Part shown: positions 8,636 to 15,900 of the stretch, piece by piece
Numbering within the stretch: the first letter of the stretch is position 1
Layout of the letters: each line of letters opens with the position of its first letter
DNA from: Acidimicrobiia bacterium
Lineage (GTDB): Bacteria > Actinomycetota > Acidimicrobiia > Acidimicrobiales > SZUA-35
Assembly (NCBI GenBank): GCA_003231975.1
Contig: QIKW01000034.1
Span: forward strand, 1-40,476
Length of the DNA: 40,476 nucleotides
Direction: 5' to 3'
Position numbers and translations under genes: made by a program
Notes under the pieces: generated by a model
The model's database searches: none
The model's input: the letters and a program-made list of their open reading frames with translations, nothing else
What the model was told of the DNA's origin: nothing

Positions 8636-8994
8636 AATCAGCTCTTTCTCGTGCCCATCGGCGAATGGTTCCCCAACAAAGCTAGGGTTCGTGGCTCGGA
8701 GGACGAGATGGCCAGCGGGGAGCTTGCCATCCACGAACCCACGGGCGGACGTGGGACTGGGTCGAGTCGGGGCGCAGGTCTCGGCTCGACCTTTCGCGGG
8801 TCTGCGAGAGCGACCGCCGTTCCTCGGCCTATGGGCCTCGTCTCTTCGCAAGTTTTTTCGCTGCGCTCCAAAACTCGCCCCCGCTCCCCGCTCAGTCACG
8901 CGTGGTCGCCGTCGGCGACCAGCGAGAACGTGGTGAGTTGGATGGCCGGAGGCGGGTCTGCGAGAGCAGACCCCAATGTGACTAGCCTTCTGGC
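8636..8994 (+). repeat. Palindrome-rich gap between rimM and trmD
   Basis: This is the only gene-free stretch above 300 bp. Perfect stem-loops seen: CCCAC/GTGGG (8738-8755), GGTCGAG/CTCGACC (8760-8791), TGGTCGCC/GGCGACCA with a 3-nt loop (8903-8921), and GGGTCTGC/GCAGACCC with a GAGA loop (8954-8973). GCAAGTTTT/AAAACTCGC (8848-8878) pairs with one mismatch. A 16-bp direct repeat, GCGGGTCTGCGAGAGC, occurs at 8796-8811 and 8952-8967; in the first copy the partner arm is GACCGC, pairing with a bulge. Open frames here are rich in Arg/Ser/Pro and look non-coding. It resembles a REP-like intergenic element or a structured RNA. I cannot assign it to a known family, and the strand is arbitrary. Confidence 0.65.
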
Positions 8995-9729
8995 GTGCGA
9001 ATTGACGTGCTCACCATCTTTCCCCAGCTGATCGATGGATATGTGGGCGTTGGCATTCTTGGCCGGGCCGCAGGGTCTGGGCTTATTGAAATCCGCACCC
9101 ACGATCTGCGAGACGCCACAACCGACGCTCATCGCACCGTTGACGACGCCCCCTTCGGCGGAGGAGCCGGAATGGTGCTGAAGCCAGAGCCCGTCTTCGA
9201 CACTGTCAGCGCTGCTCAACCTCCCCGGCCTTTGTTTTACCTTTCGCCAACCGGTCAACCCTTTCGCCAGTCGTTGGCAGCAGAATTGGCCCAGTCAGGC
9301 GGCTTTTCGCTGCTCTGTGGCCGCTATGAAGGGCTTGACCAGCGGGTGAGGGATGAACTGGTCGACGACGAAATTTCGATCGGCGACTATGTGCTGGCAG
9401 GCGGCGAACTGGCTGCCCTGGTGGTGATCGAGGCGGTCGCCCGCCTAATCCCGGGCGTGCTCGGCAACCAGTTGTCCCCAGCCGACGAGACATTCGCCGA
9501 CGGGCTTCTGGAATACCCCCACTACACCCGACCCGCAAGCTACAAAGGCTTGTCGGTACCTGACGAGTTGCTTTCGGGCAATCATGCGTTGGTGGCCGAC
9601 TGGCGCAAAGCGCAGGCTCTGGTTCGTACCGCAGCCATGCGCCCAGACCTCATTGAGGCCAGGGGAGGGATATCTGAATCCGAGCTGGCGCTGCTGGAGA
9701 GGTTCGACCTTTCAGTGGCTGACTTGTAG
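8995..9729 (+). CDS. trmD: tRNA (guanine-N1-)-methyltransferase TrmD
   Basis: SPOUT methyltransferase that makes m1G37 in tRNAs reading CNN/GGG codons and prevents +1 frameshifts. 244 aa, normal length. Hallmarks: MRIDVLTIFPQ start, DDAPFGGGAGMVLKPEP, the trefoil-knot SAM site LLCGRYEGLDQRV, then ISIGDYVLAGGELAA and IPGVLGN. The start is GTG at 8995 with no convincing Shine-Dalgarno sequence before it; the last palindrome of the preceding gap ends 21 bases upstream. Confidence 0.96.
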   Translation: MRIDVLTIFPQLIDGYVGVGILGRAAGSGLIEIRTHDLRDATTDAHRTVDDAPFGGGAGMVLKPEPVFDTVSAAQPPRPLFYLSPTGQPFRQSLAAELAQSGGFSLLCGRYEGLDQRVRDELVDDEISIGDYVLAGGELAALVVIEAVARLIPGVLGNQLSPADETFADGLLEYPHYTRPASYKGLSVPDELLSGNHALVADWRKAQALVRTAAMRPDLIEARGGISESELALLERFDLSVADL

Positions 9730-9762
9730 ACCAAAGCGGGAACAGTGGAAGCTGGCCAACCG

Positions 9763-9808
9763 GGCAATAACATTGCCTGCCACAGCCAGCGCCCGTTCGT
9801 TAGGAACG
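9763..9808 (+). promoter_or_regulatory. Two small hairpins in the rplS leader
   Basis: GGCAAT-AAC-ATTGCC (9763-9777) is a perfect 6-bp stem. CGTTC-GTTAG-GAACG (9794-9808) is a 5-bp stem that includes part of the AGGA ribosome-binding site (9802-9805) of rplS. L19 genes in some bacteria have autoregulatory leaders, so a similar role is possible. Stems this short can arise by chance. Confidence 0.3.
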
Positions 9809-9812
9809 CACG

Positions 9813-10160
9813 ATGAATCTCACCGAGCTAGTCGAAAAGTCTCAGTTGCGAGACGACATTCCAGACTTCAAACCAGGCGACACCGTCAAGGTGCACGTCA
9901 AGGTGGTTGAAGGCAACCGGCACCGGGTTCAGATCTTTCAAGGTGTCGTGATAGCCATGCGGGGCGCAGGCGCCGGTGAGTCGTTCAAGGTTCGCAAGCT
10001 CAGCTTCGGAGTTGGCGTCGAACGCACCTTCCCCAAAAACAGCCCCATCATCGACCAGGTCGAGATCGTCACCCGAGGTGACGTTCGCCGGGCCAAGCTT
10101 TACTACCTCCGGGATCGTGTCGGAAAAGCGGCCAAGATCAAAGAGAAGCGCTACCTCTAA
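9813..10160 (+). CDS. rplS: 50S ribosomal protein L19
   Basis: Large-subunit protein at the 30S-50S interface. 115 aa, normal length. Diagnostic segments: [73 protein letters not shown] at 9813 with AGGA 7 bases before. It closes the rpsP-khpA-rimM-trmD-rplS block. lepB and rnhB, which often follow in other actinobacteria, are absent here. Confidence 0.97.
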   Translation: MNLTELVEKSQLRDDIPDFKPGDTVKVHVKVVEGNRHRVQIFQGVVIAMRGAGAGESFKVRKLSFGVGVERTFPKNSPIIDQVEIVTRGDVRRAKLYYLRDRVGKAAKIKEKRYL

Positions 10161-10174
10161 CCGAGGCCCAAATC

Positions 10175-10200
10175 GCAGCCCGCACCAACCGCAGGGCTGC
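10175..10200 (+). terminator. Possible hairpin terminator after rplS
   Basis: GCAGCCC and GGGCTGC form a perfect 7-bp stem with a 12-base loop, 15 bases after the rplS stop. No T-run follows, so it is at best a weak or Rho-assisted terminator. The remaining 97 bases to yraN show no other signal I can support. Confidence 0.25.
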
Positions 10201-10297
10201 CAGTAAATCCTGGTTGCGATCAACCCCAGGCAACTCGTGCACCGCCGTGGCACCAAGCGAACCGAGATCGCTGTTTTCCAAGGGTTCTCGGGCAATC

Positions 10298-10663
10298 ATG
10301 ACCACACATAATCAGGCTCTTGGCCAATTCGGCGAGGATGCTGCCGCCAGCTGGTATAGCGAACATGGCTACACCGTGGTGGACCGCAACTGGCGCGGTC
10401 TGGCAGGTGAATTGGATCTTGTCGTCTCCCATCGCCCGTCAGGCCAGACGGCGGCCGAAATAGTGTTTGCCGAGGTCAAGACCCGCACGAACCCCAGATT
10501 CGGTGAAGGGGTACTGGCAGTCAACTGGAAGAAGCAGCAGCGGATCAGAAGACTTTCCGGGCAGTGGCTGTCTGAGCAGCGGCAACGATTTGAGGGCGTT
10601 CGGTTCGACATTGTTGATGTGGACGCCCGGGGCAATGTTGTTGTGTACGAAGAAGCGTTCTGA
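10298..10663 (+). CDS. yraN: YraN/UPF0102 family endonuclease-like protein
   Basis: 121-aa member of UPF0102, a restriction-endonuclease-fold family of unclear role. Conserved features: LGQFGEDAAASWYSEHGY, RNWRGLAGELDLV (catalytic-type Glu-Leu-Asp), and VFAEVKTR (the E-x-K of the PD-(D/E)xK core). The family normally lies between rplS/rnhB and comM in actinobacteria, as it nearly does here. ATG at 10298 matches the family start; a TTG at 10214 would add 28 residues that do not resemble the family. Confidence 0.9.
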   Translation: MTTHNQALGQFGEDAAASWYSEHGYTVVDRNWRGLAGELDLVVSHRPSGQTAAEIVFAEVKTRTNPRFGEGVLAVNWKKQQRIRRLSGQWLSEQRQRFEGVRFDIVDVDARGNVVVYEEAF

Positions 10664-10778
10664 CCCCGGCGCGGGCCTCCAGAATCTTCGTAAATGGGGA
10701 ACTGGCTCGGATTAGGTGCGTTTTCGCCACTATTCCATGCCAGTTCGGGTCGCGCTTCTGAAGCTTGGGCAACAGCGG

Positions 10779-11180
10779 CTATCTGAGGTTCTGGCGATTG
10801 TTCCAGCAGCCTCGGTGCCAGTGCCTCCGCAGCTCGGGGGCCGCAGGCGGAACGGCAACCATGTGACCAACGCCCGCAGGAATTTGGCCGTTGCACCCTG
10901 GGCAGATGTATGCCTTCGTTGCGTTGTAGGGCTGGACGAAGCGAACCTTGGCATCAGGATCGGCCGAGAGGTCCAGGCCCCCTCGATTCGTCTTCAACGA
11001 TGCCGAGTGGTTCCTCTGAATTTCGCCTGCTTTCTTTCCCGCCAACCCTGCCTGCCCCCTTTTGCCCTGGGCCTTCTTCCTCGACGCCTTCTTGAGGTTG
11101 GCGGGCTTCTTGCGAGGCCGAGGGGTCTTTTGGGCCTCGCGTTTGCCGGACGAGTTTCGTTGGGGGCGCCTGTCTGCCAT
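10779..11180 (-). CDS. Basic zinc-ribbon-like protein, actinobacterial conserved
   Basis: 133 aa. The first 60 residues are very basic and Lys/Arg/Gln-rich (a possible nucleic-acid-binding tail). The C-terminal 45 residues contain AYICPGCNGQIPAGVGH followed by RRHWHRGCW. The Cys-x2-Cys, His and Cys spacing suggests a metal site. Many actinobacteria encode a short protein with this CPGC...HWH..CW core, often loosely labelled ATP/GTP-binding protein; its function is unknown to me. The ATG at 11180 shares its A with the stop of the upstream 36-aa gene (TGATG), which supports this start over a GTG at 11198. Confidence 0.75.
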   Translation of the reverse strand: MADRRPQRNSSGKREAQKTPRPRKKPANLKKASRKKAQGKRGQAGLAGKKAGEIQRNHSASLKTNRGGLDLSADPDAKVRFVQPYNATKAYICPGCNGQIPAGVGHMVAVPPAAPELRRHWHRGCWNNRQNLR

Positions 11181-11290
11181 CAGCCCAGGAAGGCCCACGC
11201 CAACAGCCCAACAGCGATAAGGGACAGAGCCGCCACGTAGAAGTAGTCGAAGTTTGAGCGACGATGCGATCGTCTCGGATCAAATCCCAC
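11180..11290 (-). CDS. 36-aa single-pass membrane peptide
   Basis: Small gene with GTG start at 11290. The product begins MGFDPRRSHRRSNFDYF, a positively charged head, and continues with one hydrophobic helix (VAALSLIAVGLLAWAFLG) to its C-terminus. The topology rule predicts the N-terminus inside the cell. Its TGA overlaps the ATG of the zinc-ribbon-like gene (TGATG), which indicates translational coupling. The ribosome-binding site is weak (GGGG about 7 bases upstream). Charge distribution, the exact fit of the helix to the frame and the coupled stop/start support a real gene, though no family is recognised. Confidence 0.55.
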   Translation of the reverse strand: MGFDPRRSHRRSNFDYFYVAALSLIAVGLLAWAFLG

Positions 11291-11306
11291 AGTTGAACCC
11301 CATCGG

Positions 11307-11331
11307 CACAGTATGGCCAACACAGTATGGC
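11307..11331. repeat. 11-bp direct repeat between divergent genes
   Basis: CACAGTATGGC occurs at 11307-11317 and 11321-11331, a 14-bp period, between the membrane-peptide gene (minus) and the cytochrome gene (plus). Such a pair could be a two-site operator or carry overlapping -10 elements (CATACT on the minus strand). No regulator can be named. Confidence 0.3.
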
Positions 11332-11381
11332 GCCCGCCACATCGTGGTAGGCGCCGCTAATCAACTGGCTACGGTGCCTGG

Positions 11382-11723
11382 ATGCCCAAGTCCCTCTTTG
11401 CAAGCATTGCCGCCTTGGCCATGGTGGCAACCGCCTGTGCCACAGCCCCTCCGGTTCCCGAAGGCGCCGATCCCATTCTTGACCGGGGTCGAACGGTATG
11501 GGCCAATAGTTGCGCTAGCTGTCACGGGGTAGCGGGAGGCGGTGCCAAGGGCCCCAAGCTCAACGAGGGAGCGGTTCTTGTCAGCTACCCGCTGGTCGAA
11601 GACCAGATCGAGCTTGTAACCACTGGCCGAAACGCAATGCCCGGATTTGCTGGCAGGCTCAGCGAAGCCGACATAGAAGCGGTCGTTCGCTACACCCAAG
11701 AAGTGCTCGCTGTTACCGAGTAA
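11382..11723 (+). CDS. Small class I cytochrome c, probable lipoprotein
   Basis: 113-aa exported electron-transfer protein. The N-terminus is a signal sequence of about 18 residues ending before Cys19 (AMVATAC), compatible with a lipobox and membrane anchoring. Haem binding: CASCH at residues 44-48 for covalent attachment, and Met86 in NAMPGF as likely sixth ligand. The domain of about 80 residues fits the cytochrome c6/cbb3-III type. ATG start with GG before it; the ribosome-binding site is weak. No oxidase or reductase genes are adjacent, so its redox partner is unknown. Confidence 0.88.
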   Translation: MPKSLFASIAALAMVATACATAPPVPEGADPILDRGRTVWANSCASCHGVAGGGAKGPKLNEGAVLVSYPLVEDQIELVTTGRNAMPGFAGRLSEADIEAVVRYTQEVLAVTE

Positions 11724-11799
11724 TTTGATTCGGCTTTCGCCCCACGACCTTCAGCCGACCCGGGTCGTTTGCTCGGCCCGGTCGCTCCAGCGGCCAGGC

Positions 11800-11828
11800 T
11801 TGAAATCACATGCTCCAAGCGCGATAAA
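11800..11828 (+). promoter_or_regulatory. Candidate promoter upstream of comM-dprA
   Basis: TTGAAA (11800-11805) and GATAAA (11823-11828) are separated by exactly 17 bp, a good sigma-70-type match in an AT-richer patch. Downstream, TTAAC-CGCT-GTTAA is a small inverted repeat at the likely start of the transcript. comM begins at 11945 after a GAGAGGGG ribosome-binding site. The rest of the 221-bp gap shows no gene. Confidence 0.45.
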
Positions 11829-11944
11829 GGCTGATAGCATAAGTTAACCGCTGTTAATTGCGGTCTCGGTGGCCGACGCCCCTCTACGAACCACCATGTT
11901 GCCCGCCTGCTGGCCTGCAACTGTTCTACACGAGAGGGGTTTAG

Positions 11945-13465
11945 ATGCTGGCCGCCATCGCTTCTGCGGTTGTCGACGGGATCGACGGCCGTCCTGTGAC
12001 CGTTGAAGTGATAAACACCAAAGTTGGCGCGCCGGGCTTCAGCCTGGTCGGACTGCCAGACACCACTATCCGGGAAAGCAGAGACAGGATTCGTGCTGCC
12101 CTTCTCAGCTCTGGGCTCAAATGGCCCGCGACGCTGCCCCTGGTTGTCAGCCTGGCCCCCAGTGGCATCAAGAAACATGGGGCGGCTCTGGATCTCCCCT
12201 TGGCCATTGGAGTGCTGGTTGCCTCCAAACAACTAACCCCAGAGCAGGTGAAAGGCTTCGGCGCCGTCGGCGAGGTTGGCCTGGACGGGGCTATCCGTCC
12301 AGTGCCTGGCTTGGTCAGCCTTGCGGGAGCCGTGGCTGCCGATCAGATCCTGGTGCCGGTAGCTGGCGGCAGCGAGGCTGCAATCGTTCGGCCAGGCAGG
12401 GCGCGTGGGGTCACAACGCTTAAAGAACTAGTGGACGGACTGCGAGGCGAGGGGCCTTTGCCGCCGCTGATCCCGTCTCCAGAGGCGGTCGCGTTCACCG
12501 GCAGGGTGCCAGAGTTGGCCGATGTGCGTGGGCAACCGATTGCCCGCTTCGCGCTGGAGTTGGCCGCCGCCGGGGGTCACCATCTCTTGATGGTTGGCCC
12601 GCCAGGCGCGGGGAAAACGATGCTGGCAACGCGAATGGCGGCGCTGTTGCCACCCTTGGATGCCGAGGACGCCCTGCTTGTGGCTCGCATTCACTCGGCG
12701 GCCGGGCTGCGGGATCCCGGCGCTGGCCTCAGCCTTCAACCGCCGTTTCGGGCCCCTCACCACGGGGCATCCGAAGTGGCCCTGATCGGCGGCGGCTCCC
12801 GGTCGATCCGGCCTGGCGAGATTTCAATCAGTCACGGCGGAGTGCTCTTTCTGGACGAACTGGGGGAATTCCCTCAGAAGGTGCTTGACGCCTTGCGCCA
12901 GCCTCTGGAGCAAGGCGTTGTTCGGGTCAGCCGATCGCACGGATCCAAAACCTTGCCTGCCCGTTTTCAATTGGTAGCCGCCATGAACCCGTGCCCGTGT
13001 GGCGAGGGGGGCGCCTCGGGCCAGTGCCGCTGCTCGCCAAGCGCCAGGGCCCGGCATTCGAGACGGGTGTCTGGGCCCATTCTGGATCGGTTTGATCTGA
13101 GGATCGAGGTGGCCCCACCGGATTCCTCGGTGCTGCTTGATTCTTCGGTTGAGGAGTCAACCGCGGTGGTGGGGGCCAGAGTTGCCAAGGTGAGGGCCAT
13201 CTCGGCCGAGCGAGGCTTTCGTTCGAACGCGTCTGTGCCAGATGACCGCCTTGATCAGGTGGCGCCGTTGGAAGGTGAGGCCCTCGAGCTGGTCAGGAAG
13301 GCGCTCGAGAACGGCCTGCTAACAGGGCGCGGCTTGCGTCGCATTCAGCGAGTGGCCCGCACAGTTGCCGATCTCGAGGGGCACAGCAAACCGACGGTCG
13401 ACGACATCAGGGCAGCCCTTCTGGTGCGAGTCCAGCCATCTTTCGCCGGCGGAGCGGCGCGATGA
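11945..13465 (+). CDS. comM: YifB/ComM family Mg chelatase-like AAA ATPase
   Basis: Hexameric helicase that promotes branch migration during natural transformation, in the species where it was studied. 506 aa. The N-terminal ChlI-like fold (about 1-170) starts LAAIASAVVDGIDG. The AAA core has Walker A GPPGAGKT (about 218-225), Walker B GVLFLDELGEF, and a sensor region ending in AAMNPCPCG. A conserved Cys cluster (CPCGEGGASGQCRCS) follows, and the Mg-chelatase C-terminal domain closes the protein. The stop overlaps dprA by 4 bp (ATGA). Together they suggest a DNA-uptake or recombination module, although no uptake machinery is in the window. Confidence 0.95.
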   Translation: MLAAIASAVVDGIDGRPVTVEVINTKVGAPGFSLVGLPDTTIRESRDRIRAALLSSGLKWPATLPLVVSLAPSGIKKHGAALDLPLAIGVLVASKQLTPEQVKGFGAVGEVGLDGAIRPVPGLVSLAGAVAADQILVPVAGGSEAAIVRPGRARGVTTLKELVDGLRGEGPLPPLIPSPEAVAFTGRVPELADVRGQPIARFALELAAAGGHHLLMVGPPGAGKTMLATRMAALLPPLDAEDALLVARIHSAAGLRDPGAGLSLQPPFRAPHHGASEVALIGGGSRSIRPGEISISHGGVLFLDELGEFPQKVLDALRQPLEQGVVRVSRSHGSKTLPARFQLVAAMNPCPCGEGGASGQCRCSPSARARHSRRVSGPILDRFDLRIEVAPPDSSVLLDSSVEESTAVVGARVAKVRAISAERGFRSNASVPDDRLDQVAPLEGEALELVRKALENGLLTGRGLRRIQRVARTVADLEGHSKPTVDDIRAALLVRVQPSFAGGAAR

Positions 13466-14631
13466 CACAAGACGATCTGGCGGCGCTCATCGCATTACTC
13501 CACGTCAAGACCATCGGCCCAGCCAGGGTGCGCTGGTTGACCGAGCATCAACCGCCGGCAACAGCGGTTGAGAGCCTTCGCGCTGGGCGGGTACCCCCCG
13601 ACGTGGGGCCCGCGCCAAGAGGTGTCAACCAGGAAATGATCTGGGATTGGGCCAAGGCGCTACGGGCAATCGACGGCCACAGCAGGCTTGAGGATCACCA
13701 GAACCAGGGTGTTGAGGTGATGTTCAGAGGCCATCGCCACTGGCCCTTTCATGATGACCCCGATCCGCCCTCGCTGATCTTTGCCAGCGGCAACCTCGCT
13801 CTGGCTCTGGCGGGAACGCGGGTGGGAATTGTCGGAACCAGGAGGTGCACCAGCATTGGCAGGCAGACAGCCCGCAGGCTTGGGGCCGATCTGGCCGCGA
13901 AGCGAGACGGGTCTGAACAGGTCTCAATCGTCAGTGGGCTGGCGGCAGGAATCGACGCCGAGGCTCATCGCGGAACCTTGGCTGTGGCAGGCCAACCAAT
14001 TGGAGTTGTAGCCAGCGGCCTCGACGTCCCCTACCCCAAAAGCAACAGCGGGCTGTGGGAGGAGGTGGCCAAGGTTGGTCTTCTGATCTCCGAATCGCCC
14101 CTTGGGGTTCGTCCAGAACGATGGAAGTTCCCAGCCCGTAATCGTCTCATCGCCTCGCTTTCACATCTGGTAGTTGTGGTTGAGAGCCACGCCAGCGGTG
14201 GAGCGTTGAGCACCGCAGACGAGGCCGCTAACAGGGGAATCACCGTTGGCGCCGTACCGGGCTCGGTTACCTCAAGCTCGGCTACGGGAACCAACGCCCT
14301 CTTGGCCGACGGCTGCCTCGTGATTCGTGATGCAAACGACGTTCTGGTAGAACTTGGGCTTCCCCTGCTTTCTCGGCCCGAGGCGGCATCGCCAACCGGA
14401 GCGAAGCTGAGAAGCACAAGCGCGCCTGCTGCTGGTCCGCCCAACCCCGAAAGCTTCCCTGCGCCAGATCGCCAGATTCTTGAGGCGGTCCTTCAAGAGC
14501 CGGTGCATCTGGACCACCTACTGCTTTCTTTGGCTGCCAGCCGGTCAGAGATATTTGCCGCAGTACAAAGGCTTACCGAACAGGGCGTTCTGGCCCAGGT
14601 TGGCTCGAGACTTGAGTGGAAACCCAGGTGA
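13462..14631 (+). CDS. dprA: DNA-processing protein DprA
   Basis: Rossmann-fold protein that loads RecA on incoming single-stranded DNA. 389 aa. The core runs from about residue 105 to 300: VGIVGTRRCTSIGRQTA, VSGLAAGIDAEAHRG, the nucleotide-site loop ISESPLGVRP, FPARNRLIASLSH, and ALLADGC near the end. The C-terminal 55 residues form a winged-helix DprA/DML1 domain (LDHLLLSLAASRSEIFAAVQRL). It is coupled to comM by an ATGA overlap. Length and motifs are normal. Confidence 0.95.
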   Translation: MTQDDLAALIALLHVKTIGPARVRWLTEHQPPATAVESLRAGRVPPDVGPAPRGVNQEMIWDWAKALRAIDGHSRLEDHQNQGVEVMFRGHRHWPFHDDPDPPSLIFASGNLALALAGTRVGIVGTRRCTSIGRQTARRLGADLAAKRDGSEQVSIVSGLAAGIDAEAHRGTLAVAGQPIGVVASGLDVPYPKSNSGLWEEVAKVGLLISESPLGVRPERWKFPARNRLIASLSHLVVVVESHASGGALSTADEAANRGITVGAVPGSVTSSSATGTNALLADGCLVIRDANDVLVELGLPLLSRPEAASPTGAKLRSTSAPAAGPPNPESFPAPDRQILEAVLQEPVHLDHLLLSLAASRSEIFAAVQRLTEQGVLAQVGSRLEWKPR

Positions 14632-14651
14632 TTGCGCCCAATGGTCACGGG

Positions 14652-15836
14652 ATGATCAATCGGAGTCCCCTTAAATCAGCGGATTTCCCGGTACTGTCAT
14701 CTTCGATGGTTACACCGGCGAAAGCGAAGTATCTGGCGGCGTTGGGATTCCAGGCCCGCACCAGCCAGGCCTCAGACGACGCCGATCTTGACGAGCTTTT
14801 AGGCGAAATCGACCCGCTTGGAGATTCCCCAGCCTCGCTGGCTGAAACCCCTGCCTCGCTGGTTGAGGACCCCGACGAGATGTCGTGGCCTACTGCTGGC
14901 GAACCTGCGCTAGCTCCAGATACATCCAGAAAAGAAGATCCAAAAGCTCACTTTGTGTGGTCAAGCTCCGACGGAGAGTGGGAGCGACGGAACCGGGGTT
15001 TATACCTGGTTCCGGAGCCTTCCAACTTCCGAGAACCACACACCTTGGCGGGATCAGTGGCAGAAATCTACAACACAACTGAGCTTGACGACGTCTGGAC
15101 CAGCTATAAGGACGAGCCGTCTCAGAAAGACCGCGATCAGCTGATCGTCTACTACGCACCTCTGGTGAAGTACGTGGCAAGCAGGATCGCAGCAGGTCTT
15201 CCTCAAAACGTCGATCAGGCAGACCTCGTGAGCTACGGGATGTTCGGTCTGATCGATGCGATCACCAAGTTCGACCCAAGCCGCGGTTTCAAGTTTGAAA
15301 CCTACGCCATCTCCCGAATCAAGGGAGCCGTGCTTGACGAGCTTCGTTCGATCGACTGGGTTCCCCGGTCGGTGCGAGCCAAGGCAAAAGCGGTAGAGCG
15401 GGCAATGAGCAAGCTCGAGTCCGAGTTGCATCGAGCGCCAACAGACCAGGAGATCGCAAAGGAGCTTGACCTTTCAACAGATCAGCTGGCAACGATCTAC
15501 AATCAGATCAGTTCACTTGGTCTTGTTGCACTTGACGAAATGCTCTCCTACAACGGGGGAGACAACATCACCTTCGGCGACACCCTCCCAGACCGACAAG
15601 ACGGCCCGGGCGGCGTGTACGAGCGGGTTGAGATGCGTCAGATGCTGGCCGAGGCCATCAACCGCATGGGTGAACGAGAAAAGATCGTCCTCACGCTCTA
15701 CTACTACGAGAACCTCACCCTGGCCGAGATCGGCAAAGTGCTTGGGGTCACCGAGAGCCGGGTGTGCCAGATTCACACCAAGGCCGTCCTTCATCTTCGT
15801 GCTCGGCTTAGCGCAGCAGAGCGAGAGGCCGTCTAA
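14652..15836 (+). CDS. whiG: WhiG/FliA-type RNA polymerase sigma factor with long N-terminal extension
   Basis: Group 3 sigma factor. The core (last 260 residues) closely follows Streptomyces WhiG: LVKYVASRIAAGLP, DLVSYGMFGLIDAI, FKFETYAISRIKGAVLDEL, WVPRSVRAKAKAVE (regions 2-3) and LTLAEIGKVLGVTESRVCQIH (region 4). About 130 residues precede the core, mostly acidic and Pro/Ser-rich, where WhiG usually has about 30. Start choice is open: GTG 14616 (overlapping dprA), ATG 14652 and ATG 14706 are all in frame, and none has a strong ribosome-binding site. Targets are unknown; no flagellar genes are nearby. The order dprA-whiG-M23 gene-rpsB is usual in actinobacteria. Confidence 0.9.
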   Translation: MINRSPLKSADFPVLSSSMVTPAKAKYLAALGFQARTSQASDDADLDELLGEIDPLGDSPASLAETPASLVEDPDEMSWPTAGEPALAPDTSRKEDPKAHFVWSSSDGEWERRNRGLYLVPEPSNFREPHTLAGSVAEIYNTTELDDVWTSYKDEPSQKDRDQLIVYYAPLVKYVASRIAAGLPQNVDQADLVSYGMFGLIDAITKFDPSRGFKFETYAISRIKGAVLDELRSIDWVPRSVRAKAKAVERAMSKLESELHRAPTDQEIAKELDLSTDQLATIYNQISSLGLVALDEMLSYNGGDNITFGDTLPDRQDGPGGVYERVEMRQMLAEAINRMGEREKIVLTLYYYENLTLAEIGKVLGVTESRVCQIHTKAVLHLRARLSAAEREAV

Positions 15837-15900
15837 AACCAAACCCTGAGTTGCGCTTTCCCTCTTCCCCCAAACGGAGTTCCTTGGCGAGAGGTAATAA

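Noticed and set aside
8651-9031. Open frame of 126 codons across the rimM-trmD gap and other frames there on both strands
   Set aside because: They run through the stem-loops, are Ser/Arg/Pro-rich without any family pattern, lack ribosome-binding sites, and the plus-strand frame enters trmD in the wrong phase. Treated as non-coding.
11890-11912. Possible LexA/SOS box (CGAAC...GTT) before comM
   Set aside because: The spacing between half-sites is six rather than four bases and the second half reads GTTGC, not GTTCG.
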